A stretch of DNA of 32,440 bases from Cudoniella acicularis (Eukaryota > Ascomycota > Leotiomycetes > Helotiales > Helotiaceae): positions 1 through 32,440 of the forward strand of contig JAAMPI010000556.1 in assembly GCA_013054445.1 (NCBI GenBank), given 5' to 3'. The translations under genes were made by a program, and so were the position numbers. Every line of letters begins with the position of its first letter. The stretch's first letter is position 1. The notes under the pieces are model-generated. The model was not told where the DNA came from, did not search any database, and saw only the letters and a list, made by a program, of their open reading frames with translations. Positions 32,309 to 32,440 of this stretch are shown in pieces.

Positions 32309-32370
32309 TTACCCGCGGGTGGGTATAGTTTCTCTTACTCCTATATGGGTACCCACGGGTACCCGTATAC
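32275..32370. repeat. GGGTA/TACCC repeat cluster with adjacent palindromes
   Basis: GGGTA or its complement TACCC occurs about a dozen times, in both orientations. Two perfect 10-bp palindromes abut: TGGGTACCCA (32346-32355) and CGGGTACCCG (32356-32365). The words GGGTAGTACCC and TACCCGCGGGTGGGTA upstream can also fold. No repeat family is identified. Confidence 0.65.
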
Positions 32371-32440
32371 ATAAATATTACATAAATTTATGTAAATTCT
32401 TCTTCCTTATATATATTCTCCTAGTATACGCTCGTCTTAT

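Noticed and set aside
32340..32370. GGGTA repeats as a telomere
   Set aside because: Fungal telomeres are usually TTAGGG arrays; here the words are few, in both orientations and palindromic.

Overview
The window looks like nuclear DNA of a filamentous ascomycete (Pezizomycotina). The evidence is short GT-AG introns of about 46-94 bp, moderate GC content, pyrimidine-rich leaders and protein families typical of moulds: a Ppz-type phosphatase, a SUR7/PalI-type membrane protein, a CAP10/GT90 glycosyltransferase, an AtrD/Ste6-like full-length ABC exporter and a DUF4246 protein. Several sequences feel Leotiomycete-like, but I cannot fix the genus. There is no operon logic; each gene stands alone. 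I see no tRNA, rRNA or CRISPR.

Layout, left to right. Positions 1256-2951 (-) hold a two-exon Ppz1-type Ser/Thr phosphatase. About 3.6 kb with no convincing intact gene follows, holding one faint coding relic (about 4910-5190). A single-exon SUR7-like four-pass membrane protein lies at 6615-7607 (+). From 9661 to 13745 there are two tandem, related coiled-coil genes, both broken by in-frame stops and at least one by frameshifts. Every in-frame stop inside conserved sequence is one that a C-to-T change in CAA, CAG or CGA would make. A three-exon type II GT90/CAP10 glycosyltransferase is at 14449-15996 (+), and a one-exon alpha/beta hydrolase at 16724-17506 (+). Convergent with the hydrolase is a large ABC exporter (18265-22786, -) with a single one-base frameshift inside its second ATPase domain.

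Positions 23545-24210 (-) encode a four-exon PBDC1/Ypl225w homologue, including a 25-bp exon. A three-exon protein of unknown function with a weak F-box/2EXR-like motif runs at 25734-27836 (+). It converges with a five-exon DUF4246 protein (28432-30509, -) that shows an HxE...H...R arrangement like 2-oxoglutarate/Fe(II) oxygenases. The right end is AT-rich, with GATA palindromes, then a piece of a repeat-built protein (31790-32308, -) next to a cluster of GGGTA/TACCC palindromes at the window edge.

The intact genes cover signalling (Ppz), plasma membrane organisation (SUR7), Golgi glycan synthesis (GT90), export of hydrophobic or peptide substrates (ABC) and translation-factor folding (PBDC1). 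Nothing in the sequence ties them into one pathway. The most unusual part is the decaying coiled-coil family at 9.7-13.7 kb. Exon boundaries were placed by eye from splice signals, reading phase and family conservation, and were not tested against transcripts.
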